Source of the DNA: Hofstenia miamia
Lineage: Eukaryota > Xenacoelomorpha > Acoela
Assembly: GCA_004352715.1 (NCBI GenBank)
Contig: SCFE01000030.1
Coordinates: 2,274,390-2,338,389 of the forward strand
Direction: 5' to 3'
DNA: 64,000 nt
Shown: piece by piece, positions 55,701 through 64,000 of the stretch
How positions within the stretch are numbered: the first letter of the stretch is position 1
Layout of the letters: each line of letters starts with the position of its first letter
The notes under the pieces: model-generated
Seen by the model: the letters and a program-made list of their open reading frames with translations, nothing else
Database searches by the model: none
Told to the model about the DNA's origin: nothing
Made by a program: the position numbers and the translations under genes

Positions 55701-56224
55701 TTTAATCATATTTTACTGCAGTGAAGTTTGACTTTCAGTAAATTTACATTGAGAATTAAATGTCACTGCACTTTGATAATTTTAAAATTGAAATGTATCA
55801 AGGAATCGGATTATGCTTATGACTATTGACAATTTTCTCTAAGTAATTATTTTCATAAAAAACATTTTATGAAATCTTATGATTCAGTGAAAATGTAGCA
55901 TTTTATTATATGAAATATTTTAAAATAAAAAAATTCAGTATAAAATTGAGCAAACAACTGATTTTCAATAAAGCCTGAATTTTATATCAAATCTAAAGAA
56001 ATTTTACCTCAGACTACTAAGAAGTCAGTGTTTTAAAGTTGTTCTTGAAAATCACTGCAATGAAATATACATGAATTCGTTAAAGTATTCCCAAAATATA
56101 TCAATGCACTTACTGCAGGAAGAGCAAAAAATGAAATTCCCATGATTGCAAAAAAGGAGGCCGTAAGTTTTCCAATCCATGTCTGTGGGTAAACGTCTCC
56201 ATATCCAACTGTTGTTAGAGTTAC
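47848..56224 (-). CDS. KCNQ: KCNQ (Kv7) voltage-gated potassium channel, 3' half, seven exons
   Basis: Seven minus-strand exons join in consistent phase: 56224-56114, 54405-54310, 52520-52426, 50499-50261, 50032-49834, 48947-48713 and 48036-47848, giving 387 residues to the stop. They encode the selectivity filter (TVGYGD), S6 with PAGILGSG, helix A with an IQ-type calmodulin site, helix B/C with [16 protein letters not shown], and a helix D coiled coil. All are KCNQ hallmarks. The channel would conduct a slow non-inactivating K+ current in excitable or epithelial membranes, requiring PIP2 and calmodulin. Exons for S1-S5 are not found up to 63.8 kb and must lie beyond the window. The linker between helices A and B is short compared with vertebrate KCNQ. 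Introns hold a hAT MITE and an N gap. Confidence 0.93.
48387..48803. repeat. Duplicated ~200-bp segment around a single N
   Basis: 48387-48585 recurs at 48587-48803, with a 16-base insertion (around 48672-48687) in the second copy. It includes part of the KCNQ helix D exon. The N at 48586 suggests an allelic overlap not collapsed by the assembler. Confidence 0.8.
48713..48947 (-). CDS. KCNQ: KCNQ exon, helix D coiled-coil
   Basis: It completes an Arg codon (AG|A) and reads [12 protein letters not shown], as in KCNQ LQxRVDxIxG. The tetramerisation coiled coil [17 protein letters not shown] follows. The donor at 48712 (ATT|GTAATT) is weak but gives phase 0, matching the last exon. A better-looking GAAG|GTGACC earlier in the exon would put the last exon out of frame. 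Confidence 0.85.
49834..50032 (-). CDS. KCNQ: KCNQ exon, helices B and C
   Basis: It reads [20 protein letters not shown], then [20 protein letters not shown] and [20 protein letters not shown]. Helix B binds calmodulin and contributes to PIP2 sensing; the IEQYSAGH block is nearly invariant in KCNQ. Acceptor ATACTTAG and donor AG|GTAGTT are clear. It starts with two bases completing the GAT codon from the previous exon. Confidence 0.95.
50261..50499 (-). CDS. KCNQ: KCNQ exon, helix A-B linker
   Basis: It reads [20 protein letters not shown] and a Ser/Arg/Asn-rich linker ending SRKNSCDTE before donor AAG|GTATAC. The linker carries several RxxS-type sites that could be phosphorylated. Phase (one base in, one base out) matches both neighbours. 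The KSWSF/NRFR segment of other KCNQs is replaced by [12 protein letters not shown]. Confidence 0.85.
51028..51327 (+). mobile_element. 300-bp hAT-type MITE in a KCNQ intron
   Basis: The exact 8-bp duplication GTGCAAAC flanks it (51020-51027 and 51328-51335). The ends are TAGAGA and TCTCTA, followed inward by CCCAACCCGACCC-type sequence on both sides in inverted orientation. The GGGTT/CCCGA-rich interior contrasts with AT-rich intron. No coding content is seen. Confidence 0.75.
52426..52520 (-). CDS. KCNQ: KCNQ exon, end of helix A (IQ motif)
   Basis: It reads [18 protein letters not shown] then [13 protein letters not shown]. The WRxYAAD block follows LIQ from the previous exon, making the calmodulin-binding IQ-type motif LIQxxWRxYA. 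Acceptor TTCTTAG and donor AAA|GTAAG are good. It ends with two bases of a Lys codon completed at 50499. Confidence 0.93.
52573..52783. repeat. (TA)n tracts flanking a 153-N gap
   Basis: TA runs border N 52601-52753 within the KCNQ intron, so intron length is approximate. Confidence 0.85.
53356..53853 (-). CDS. Unidentified Cys-containing ORF inside a KCNQ intron
   Basis: An open frame of 165 codons lies on the same strand as KCNQ, between its S6 and IQ exons. It has about eleven Cys residues, including CSVEC, ACARTC and ICHSDD, and a Lys/Arg-rich middle ([15 protein letters not shown]). There is no signal peptide, membrane segment or known domain that I recognise. Polypyrimidine/AG sequences at both edges could make it an exon, but splicing it in would interrupt the conserved helix A. 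It may be a nested gene, an exon from another transcript, or chance. Confidence 0.3.
   Translation of the reverse strand: MYSCILSCRKISISKTELLTLCKASISNLIYRQANVVDSLRGVMCSVECRISPHIYKEYDKRKQQFEKYIKNNILISFKSFIRRTACARTCTRIFSNRTICHSDDLSQLFVYRECSVPSKTDLISLVACYAYEFNSLALAATTFSGFLTVPGWTRCFLPKKRKIS
54310..54405 (-). CDS. KCNQ: KCNQ exon, S6 end and start of helix A
   Basis: It reads [20 protein letters not shown] then [12 protein letters not shown] in phase 0. [12 protein letters not shown] is the post-PA(G) gate region unique to KCNQ channels, and the RQKHFxRRRxPAAxLIQ block starts helix A. Acceptor ATTTTAG and donor CAG|GTATC fit. Confidence 0.97.
55061..55081. repeat. (TA)n tract in a KCNQ intron
   Basis: About ten TA units. 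Confidence 0.85.
56114..56224 (-). CDS. KCNQ: KCNQ exon, selectivity filter and S6
   Basis: Thirty-seven codons in phase 0 begin [16 protein letters not shown], containing the K+ filter TVGYGD and the post-filter YPQTW typical of KCNQ, and end in S6 with GISFFALPA. Acceptor TCTTTAG and donor GCA|GTAAGT are consensus. The preceding exon (pore helix, WWG) is not in the window. Confidence 0.97.
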
Positions 56225-59200
56225 CTAAAGACATTACAGATCACTCTGTTGTTATGTCTAATTGTGGAAGACTCCAGTTCTCTTATGAAAATTCCATGCT
56301 TCTTTAAGAAGACTATTAACATGCTAGATAGAAGAAATCAAGAAATGCTAAAATTTAACTAGCATATCTTCAAAATATATGTTTGTAAATATTTTTACAA
56401 TAGAAAATGTGTTGCTACAGTCTATGGTGTAACCCTCAATATTCAATTTACTGTTTTCGTATTCGACGCAGGTTCGATGACTTATGCAAAATTCAAATTT
56501 GTTCCTTTGAATATTGTAACCTAATGAAAAAGAGCAACTCTTCTGTAACAAATTGTTAACATTTGAATAACTGGAATTTTCAAAAAAACTGACATTGGAA
56601 GGGTAAAACAATAAATAAATAAAAATATCAATTTGCAGACATCCAAAACCAAGATATTGACTTAAAAATTTGCAAATGCTAACCACTTTTCGATCCATTA
56701 ACCGCAAATAAAGTGTTTTTTAGTTTATACAATTTCAATCTTGCAAATAATTTAAGTTATTCAAGACAATGGAAATAGTGACACAATTTAATACACACCA
56801 ATTTACGAAAAAATAATCTACGCATAAACAGTTTCTTACAAAATTCTTACTTTGATTGTACACAGTTCTGCAGCAAAGAATTAAAGGGCGATTAATTTGT
56901 ATCGGTGGAAGTACATACAAATGTTTGAATGTTGCTTAGTTCTACATTGTCAAGAAGTTTTATGTAGGTTACAAATTTAAAAAGTTAAGAAAATAATCAA
57001 AATCTAGCAAGCATCATTTGTGAAGCCAGACGCTATTTATTTACTGCAAAAGTTTTGCTGCTATAAGATTGATATAATCTCAATGTATTGAACATTTTCA
57101 ATACTTAGCTGAGTTCATAAGTCCATAAGCATTACCTTTATTTTATTTATATTGAATGTAGTTTTAGTAGAGGGTTCTGCCATAGTTTTGTAAAACTTGG
57201 CGTCCGAAAACTTTGCAATCACAATTCTTAAGAGTGAGCAATCATCGTTTTGACAAAGAACATAATGAAATGATTGATAATGGAACAGAGATTTTAGGGA
57301 TAAAGTTAATATAGGAATATTTGGTTTGCTGGTTGTAAGTCAACCACAATTGTTGATAAATAATGCTATATCATTTTAAAATAAAAATACTTCATAACAA
57401 AAACTGGCCGCAATTTGAGTCCACTTAAGCATAAATTATGTATATTTAATGAGACTCAAGTGAACCTTTTGAAAAACCTTGCTAAGCATAGAAACACTTT
57501 GACAGCACTCACTATATGCTCTACGTAGAGTATGTAATGCAAGATTGGATCTTAGATTCCTTCTTAATCTTGAGCGCTCAATGTGATTGTTAGAAAAATA
57601 GAATGAAAACATTCATTTTAATGTAAAAATTAATGAAATTGTAATAACTAAGCCTAATTGCAGTTATAATTGTTACAGATGAAAACAAAATGAAGACACA
57701 TATCTGCCAGTGACACTTTCGAAGTTTCATGAGAAAAACACAGTAAAATTATTAGTTTAGTAACAATTCTTAAATAATCACATTTTTGAAAAAAAATGGA
57801 ACAGAATTATGTAATATAATTGTAAACAGCGAGTCTTGTATTTTAGAAATTTGGACACAGCACTTATTCCTATTCAAACATAATGTTTGTAAAATGCGTT
57901 TGATTGCAGGCCACATTTAAAGATTTAACAATACCTTAATTTCAGTTTCACTCGCACTAAGAGGTCGAAGCATTAAAGCAGACGTCTTAACTATGACCCA
58001 ATTTATTCTCAAAATAGTAATTTTTCGCAAAATAAATTTTAATTTTGAAATTTTTTAATTTTCTTTTTACTAAAAGCGTTAAGAAAAAAATTAAAAGGGA
58101 GGCGTGTTCTTCACCAATTGTATATTGATTGGAGGAACTTAATATCGAGATCTTTGAAAAAATATTGTTTATATGGACAGAATTTACTTTGAAAATAAAT
58201 GCTTAAATGTCATAGTGAGTCAATAAATATTAAAATAGCTAGCTATAATTGGTTCACATTCGTTTTAATAAATTCCACTAATTCCTACACATGCTAGACA
58301 ATAACCCATCAAATTTATCAGCATTCATTCGGTTGTTGAATATGGAAGCTGGCCAGAACGGATTCTTAAAATCTTGCAACTTGGACAACATTCCTACAGT
58401 GCTCCTTGGTTGTAGAATGTATTATGCATTATGGTTCACCACTTTTATTGGTCATATTAGCCAAATGAGGGTAAAATCTACAACACTAACAGCAAAATCA
58501 ATCTCGCTCAAAGTAGCGCTTAATATGACCAAATATTATGAATTCTAAAATAAGATGACTTCTGCTCACAAAGTGCTCTTTGACTTTGTAAATTTATAAA
58601 TAGAATAAAACTGAATTTGCGTCTTGTAAAGTTGACTTTCAGTTGTCAACTTCAATTAGACCTGCATCGATGTGAATGGTTGAAGCATTTAAAATCCTTT
58701 TCCGATTGTAGAAAAATAGTTATTGCAAAATATTCCTGTAAATTTATTTTAAGTAGGCAATTGAATAATAGATTTTTAATAGGAAGTGATAATAGTGCAG
58801 AAGACAATGTAATATTAAATGTCCTATTGTATTTGATGAGTTAAAATTAAACGCACGAATATTTGAATTCATTAATGTAAATTTTTGTAACCTAATATTG
58901 AAATCGAAACATGTTTCTGGAATAATTCCACAAGGCCAAATTACCGATAGTTATTGATGTCACACTAATATTTAAGTCAATTCTTACACAAACTTTGAAA
59001 ATCAATTAGTTAAGCAATTGACTGGAGTTGGTAATTATATATTTGAGCTAATCCATATCTGAAAGATAGTAACTGAAGCATTGTCAGTGACACGTACTTC
59101 CTGCCAAATTTATTTTAATTAAATTCGCGTTGAGAACAATATTTAAACGAAAGTTTTAATATAATAGAATATTGCATGGTAAGCCATATATTTTATAAAA

Positions 59201-59734
59201 GATTTTTCTAGACTAATGGGAAATCAAAAGATTGATATGCGAAGGGTAAATAGCACATGTTCTCATACATCTGTGAAATTATTCACAAGTATCAGGTATT
59301 TTGGTGTTGATTCTAATATTTTGTTGACCCGTAGCCTGTGAGCTATCCATTTGTTAAATTGAATTCATTTTGAAGTTTTTCTTAACATGGTTTGTTTGCA
59401 AATTTTAGTACCTTTCATTGTTTTGCTGCCCATTTTGTGAGCATTCCTTCATTGATCTTAAGTAAGTTAATTTGTTGTTTTGGGTTGTTTTCTAATGGTC
59501 TTCTTAGTACCTCTAAATTTTAGAATTCAATAATCAATACGTTTCTTATAAACAAAAAAATGTGTTTTGAAAAAAAGTAAGCTACCCAATGATTATAAAT
59601 TATTGAAGAATAGTTTGTATTGTGCATATTCTATATCATATTGATGCCAAAAAATACACTGTCGATGTGGACCTTAAAGATATCAGATTCATCTGTTCGT
59701 CAAAGGAATGAGCAAAATATAGTGAAAAAATTTA
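56225..59734. other. KCNQ intron sequence, no exon recognised
   Basis: I looked on the minus strand for the pore-helix exon (WWG coding) and for S1-S5 and found none. ORFs at 56348-56707 and 58291-58548 are not recognisable. Confidence 0.5.
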
Positions 59735-60310
59735 TAGCTCGAGTAAAAAAAGTGGCAACGTTATAAACGCATTTTTGATAACAAACGAATAACAAATAGA
59801 GGCTTATAAAATATATTGGAAAATATAATTGTCTCAGCTTAAAACCTGGTGACAATTTATTTGACAAATTTGCCATGCAAAGCGTGACACGCAGATAAAC
59901 GTCTTGAAACTGAATCCATTAAACGAAGTTTAACTTCTTGAGTTATTTCGTTTTGCGATTCAAGGATTTAACTTTTTAATTCTTTCAGATTTGTGGGATT
60001 TTTTTCTCAACAAAATCCTTCAGAATCTGCCACACGTTCTCTATGGGTACTAGATCTGGCGAATTCGGTGGCCATTGCATAACTTAAATATTATAATTGG
60101 TAAACAATTATTTTTTTTCGATTTTGAGGTATGAGGGGTTGCTCCATCTTGTTCTATAATCCATGAATCGGGATGTAATCAAATTACGTATGGTACAAAT
60201 TCCTCGAATATTTGGCAATATTTTGAACTATTAATTGTACCAGTGCCATCTAGTAACTTTAGATAAAATCCTCAAACTTTTACAAGTGGCCAGTTTTTTT
60301 ACTTGAGCTA
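59735..60310 (-). mobile_element. Tc1-like element with internal deletion (576 bp)
   Basis: The ends TAGCTCGAGTAAAAAAAGTG and, reverse complemented, TAGCTCAAGTAAAAAAACTG are flanked by TA on both sides. Inside, the minus strand reads SWIIEQDGATPHTS, then MQWPPNSPDLVPIENVWQIL, the second and third catalytic blocks of a Tc1/mariner transposase. The N-terminal half is deleted and stops are present. This is a dead, size-reduced copy. Confidence 0.75.
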
Positions 60311-60709
60311 TATATATATATTCATCTTTGAGAAATATTATGCTACCACTAGGGAAACGATTGCGGTCTTAAAGAGAAATATTAGATACACCGCTGTGCC
60401 AACCTGATTTGAATAAACTTGGAGAAATACAAACAAATTAAAATGATTTTTTTCCAATTTAATGTTTATTATAGTAAATTCCAATTTATAACAAAACAAT
60501 TTAAGAAACATATAAATTAATTGCTGGTAATAAACAAATAAATTCACGTTCCATATGACATTAAAGTTTAATTTGTGACATTGTGCAAATATATTATTCT
60601 TAATGATTAATTAACAAAGAAAATTGGTTGCTATGTCACAGGTAAATGTTTTCAAATTAGACGATTGCTCAAAACCTGTAATTTGAAACTATTTGTATTA
60701 AGTATTTAA

Positions 60710-61271
60710 CCTTAAACAGCCTGGTGATTTTTAAAAAATCTTCATGATCCTAAAATTTTTTTAAATGCTTATAGCTCAAAAACTATTAATGGTGTGCTCA
60801 ATCTAAAAGCACCACATGATAGAGGAGAGTCTCTTTTTTCTTTTTCATTCTATATCCGCGTGCTGGCCGAGGTCCATTAAGGCGTGCCGCTGCACCTTCG
60901 GCCCCGCGACCTCTGACTTTGCGAACGGCACGCCTCACTGTGTCTGGAATATCTTTGCACGGATCAAAAAACAGTGAAAGTTCTTTGTTGCCTCCAGGGG
61001 CTCAAAACCTTCTAAATACATAACACCAAGTATGGAGAAAATTTATTTTTTTTCAAAAATTCGAAAATTTCTTATAAAACTTAATCTATTCAACAATCTC
61101 TGCCACAGCAATAAGCTTTAATAGAAATTTTCTACATTGCATTAAAGTATGTTCCCCAATAGACCTATCTATGCGCCAAGATTTTCAAATTTGGAAATAG
61201 GCTTGGAGGAAATTCTTTGTAAATGTGGAAAAACGGTTTGTCCTTAAAAACGGACGCTAGGCTGTTAAAGG
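60710..61271. mobile_element. piggyBac-like MITE (562 bp, TTAA flanks)
   Basis: TTAA lies at 60706-60709 and 61272-61275. The ends are CCTTAAACAGCCTGGTGATT and, reverse complemented, CCTTTAACAGCCTAGCGTCC. The centre (about 60855-60945) is unusually GC-rich for the window. A minus-strand frame there reads TVRRAVRKVRGRGAEGAAAR, Arg-rich and without a recognised domain. No transposase is present. TTAA duplication and ends beginning CCyTTAAC assign it provisionally to piggyBac, but the ends differ from those of the 18.5-kb element. Confidence 0.65.
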
Positions 61272-61275
61272 TTAA

Positions 61276-62018
61276 CGGCAAAAACGAAAAATTAAAGGAC
61301 TAATTTTATGAAGTTTTAAATTGCTCCGCAATGTCAGAAATTGTTAGTGACAGTCAAAATGTCGCGGTTCTCGGACACATTAAAATATTCATTTGGGCAG
61401 ATTGGTTTCAACATTTGACTGTAAATAATTTATGTTCAAAATTTTTTTGCATAGTTCATCAAATTAATGTTAGGTTTCAAGAATTTAGGCAATACAATTT
61501 TGAACCAACTAAAAAGCAGAATCTAAAGTGCTGACGCATTGCTTTAAATATTCATTGTATCTAGAAAATATAATATTTCCAGAATGTGGTTGTTATGGTA
61601 GCATGATAAAGAAATAAAATCAAATACATAGTTATATCAATTGATTAATCACAGACTGCTGTGAGCTAAGTGCATTTCAGAACTTTCAAAATTGATTGAT
61701 AAGACGTTTTTATTTGCTATATTAAAGATCAAGGAATAAGGCTACCAGTGATAAGAGAATGTTTGAGCAGGCTTCATAATTAGATCTAAAACACATTCAA
61801 TGATGAGTGTAGTAAGAAAATTAATCAAGTTTATGAAGAAGGAATTTTTATAAATACTCAAATTTTGCTAGACCTCAATACTAAGTATTTCATTTTTCAT
61901 ACATAACGCCCACAAAACTACGTAGCTATGGGTACTATATTTTGACTAAGTTATACTACTCGTATTCTAAACTAACTTTAAAAAAGCGACTGATAACTAT
62001 TAAATAGTGAACACTAAA

Positions 62019-62022
<4 letters not shown>
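61276..62022. other. Non-coding stretch
   Basis: No gene or element is recognised. The ORF at 61331-61534 has no recognisable features. Confidence 0.4.
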
Positions 62023-62054
<32 letters not shown>

Positions 62055-62116
62055 NNNNNNNNNNNNNNNNNNNNNNNNNNNNNNNNNNNNNNNNNNNNNN
62101 NNNNNNNNNNNNNNNN

Positions 62117-62146
<30 letters not shown>
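62023..62146. repeat. (TA)n tracts flanking a 62-N gap
   Basis: TA runs lie on both sides of N 62055-62116. Confidence 0.85.
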
Positions 62147-62151
<5 letters not shown>

Positions 62152-62203
62152 AATACGGTAATACGAAAAAAAGTTTATGATATATTCTAGTTTTTACTGT
62201 CTT

Positions 62204-62660
62204 TCAATAACAATTTGCCTCCCAGATTTTGAGATAGAAAATCTTAGTTATCAGGATTTCTTCCGTAAGTGATGTAATCTGACCTGCAGCAGCTTGAATT
62301 TCAACCGTGAGCTCAGATTTTGACTTCTGAGACATTCTTTCAACTTTGCCTTTGAAAAATTTCCAAACATTTTCCATAGGGGAGGGGGGCGCAAGTCTGG
62401 TGAGCTTGGAGAGCAGTTTCAAAAAATTCTCGTGAAGAGAGAAAAGAGAGCATTTGCAAGTTGATGAGTTAGTGAGGCTATTAAAGTACTTTCTGCTGCC
62501 AAATTTGAAAAAAATTATTGTTTGGTAAAATCCTTTGGAACTCAATGCATCCCAGACCATAACTGATGATAAGGGTAAAAAGGCCTTCATCCGTTATAAA
62601 TCGCTACTCCAGGAATAATCTTGCATTATAGTGCCACAAATTTTTATTTGCCGCAAACAT
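62204..62660 (-). pseudogene. Second Tc1-type transposase relic
   Basis: An open frame of 128 codons reads SSVMVWDALSSKGFYQTIIF (Tc1 VMVWGxxSxxG block), then a deleted middle, then MENVWKFFKGKVERMSQKSK, the block after SPDLNPIE. The second catalytic Asp segment is missing and the third is altered (LAPPSPMENVW). It differs from the element at 59.7 kb. No terminal repeats were located. Confidence 0.6.
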
Positions 62661-63846
62661 TGAGGCCGTCCCCGCGCGAAATTTTTATTGTATATAATAT
62701 CCACCGCATTTCTCATAATTTATGACGACTTAAACCCTCATTGAATAAAATTCATTATTTTTTTTAAGTGTACTAAGATTTAAATATGTCCCAAAAGTCC
62801 TGAAACTTCTAAAAAAATAATTTTACTTAGTATATTGCAAAATACTGACTGAATTCTTAGAGATGTTATATTGTCTCTCTTAAGGATAGGAAATCTTCTA
62901 AAGCTAAGGAGAGCTTGAAATTTTCATTCCATTACAAGTGAATTAAAAAATGTATCTCTAATTAGTCTAGAATCATCTTCTACTCCAAAAAAATTATAAA
63001 AATATGTAGAACATCCTAAAAAAGTTTTAAGTGATGAGGTTAAAGTTTTTATATAAACGGGTAATTTATTACCTTCACAAAATGGCATAAGCACAGTGGT
63101 ATTTGGGGAAGGGGGGGGGACGCATCCCCCACTGATTTTGATGACTAATTAAATAATGAGATGACTACAACCAGGTTACGCCCCTGCCCTCAGAAACGAA
63201 TGTTATAGAAAAATGCGTTACGCTATAATATGTGTTGATGTTATTGTAAACTAAAAAATGTATATTGAATTTAATTTAATGAATGTAGGGGAGTATAAAT
63301 TTATCATCCGACTATTAAAAATAAAGCATTTAACTGTTGTACTGAAAAATGAAAATTGATTACAAGGTGAGCTTAAAACGCTGCACAAGTGAGAAAAACA
63401 CTTAGAAGCACTTAATACGAAGATAACCGTCGCCAGCCCACGTAACTCATCGTCCAATGAAATTTCGTGGAATAAATTTAATTTAAATGTAAAAGAGAGT
63501 GTCTCTCGATGTTTGTATAGAAATAAAAACAATCGCATTTCTCTAAGTATATTACATGTATATATATATATATATATATATAAGATGATTTATGCATATA
63601 ACATCGCAGAATTTCCTTCCACTGCTATTAAGATGCAAAAACGGAAACAAATCAGTATTTGAGGGACTCACGTGACTCATTTGCCAAACTAAGCTATATA
63701 ACAGTAGCGTAGACAAAATAAAAAATCAGGAGGGGCAGAATCATTTCCTGGAGAGGCAATAAATTGATTCAATTAAAATTTTGAAAAAAAGTGCAGTACA
63801 TTATTTAGTTTTATAAATACGGAATATTTAATATATATATATATAT
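62661..63846. other. Non-coding stretch to the terminal gap
   Basis: It contains (TA)n tracts (63560-63581 and 63832-63846), a G-rich run at 63109-63120 and hAT-like end sequences near 63175. No coding feature is recognised. The window ends in N from 63847. Confidence 0.45.
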
Positions 63847-64000
63847 NNNNNNNNNNNNNNNNNNNNNNNNNNNNNNNNNNNNNNNNNNNNNNNNNNNNNN
63901 NNNNNNNNNNNNNNNNNNNNNNNNNNNNNNNNNNNNNNNNNNNNNNNNNNNNNNNNNNNNNNNNNNNNNNNNNNNNNNNNNNNNNNNNNNNNNNNNNNNN

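Noticed and set aside
63090-63190. Small hAT MITE ending in TTACGCCCCTG
   Set aside because: A left end (CAGTGGTATTTGG) is only weakly similar and no 8-bp duplication is seen.
56225-63846. KCNQ S1-S5 exons
   Set aside because: No minus-strand sequence coding the pore-helix WWG block or an S4 Arg repeat was found, so these exons are placed outside the window.
1-64000. CRISPR arrays, operons or bacterial defence systems
   Set aside because: The window is eukaryotic. No regularly spaced short repeats with unique spacers and no prokaryotic gene organisation are present.

Overview
The window is AT-rich DNA from an animal genome, with (TA)n microsatellites, spliced genes and many transposon families. 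Three SLC36-type amino-acid transporters, a KCNQ potassium channel, mariner, Tc1, pogo/Tigger, hAT and piggyBac transposons, and Ty3/gypsy and CR1/L2-like retroelements all point to an invertebrate metazoan. An arthropod is plausible, but nothing I can read fixes the phylum. No rRNA, convincing tRNA or CRISPR array is visible.

Layout: 1-0.4 kb, one unidentified coding exon (minus). 1.5-9.7 kb, a pogo/Tigger element (2406-9527) split by a degraded Ty3/gypsy-type LTR element (3182-9109, TTAA target duplication), with two inverted copies of a ~200-bp repeat outside. 9.7-13.1 kb, AT-rich DNA with a 353-bp inverted-repeat element and a 395-bp hAT-type MITE. 13.8-16 kb, transporter copy 1 (minus). 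16.4-17.8 kb, a piggyBac end fragment, a C2H2 zinc-finger relic and a 184-bp diverged tandem repeat. 18.5-21.1 kb, an apparently intact two-exon piggyBac element. 22.7-25.1 kb, remains of a second gypsy element with two unidentified ORFs. 25.7-27.9 kb, transporter copy 2 (plus), which forms a >2-kb inverted repeat with copy 1. 28.9-33.7 kb, a LINE with reverse transcriptase, endonuclease and an SGNH-esterase ORF1, the ORF1 present twice around an assembly join. 33.8-34.3 kb, an RT fragment of another LINE. 36.9-38.1 kb, transporter copy 3 (plus, 5' end lost at an N). 38.3-42.0 kb, a hAT transposon relic with a 517-bp hAT MITE nested inside. 43.7-44.1 kb, a Tc1/mariner relic. 45.9-47.1 kb, a complete but mutated mariner. 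47.8-56.2 kb, the 3' half of a KCNQ channel gene (minus, seven coding exons reconstructed here). 59.7-62.6 kb, two Tc1-like relics and a TTAA-flanked piggyBac-like MITE.

The host genes are the KCNQ channel and the transporter cluster, plus the unidentified exon at the left edge. The KCNQ exons run from the selectivity filter through S6, the calmodulin-binding helices A and B, the coiled-coil helix D and the stop codon; phases agree across all six introns. Exons for S1-S5 must lie beyond 63.8 kb. The transporter copies are intronless. Their C-terminal two thirds and 3' flanks are nearly identical while the N-terminal thirds differ, and copy 3 is a mosaic of the other two, which suggests recent gene conversion or recombination.

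Caution on the assembly: several N runs (4672, 23926, 32505, 48586, 43426) are flanked by direct copies of the same sequence, so some apparent duplications may be unmerged haplotypes. No clearly new biological system was found. The most distinctive observations are the transporter inverted repeat with conversion, the nested elements dated by exact target-site duplications, the intact piggyBac, and the LINE ORF1 esterase whose usual block-III Asn is replaced.
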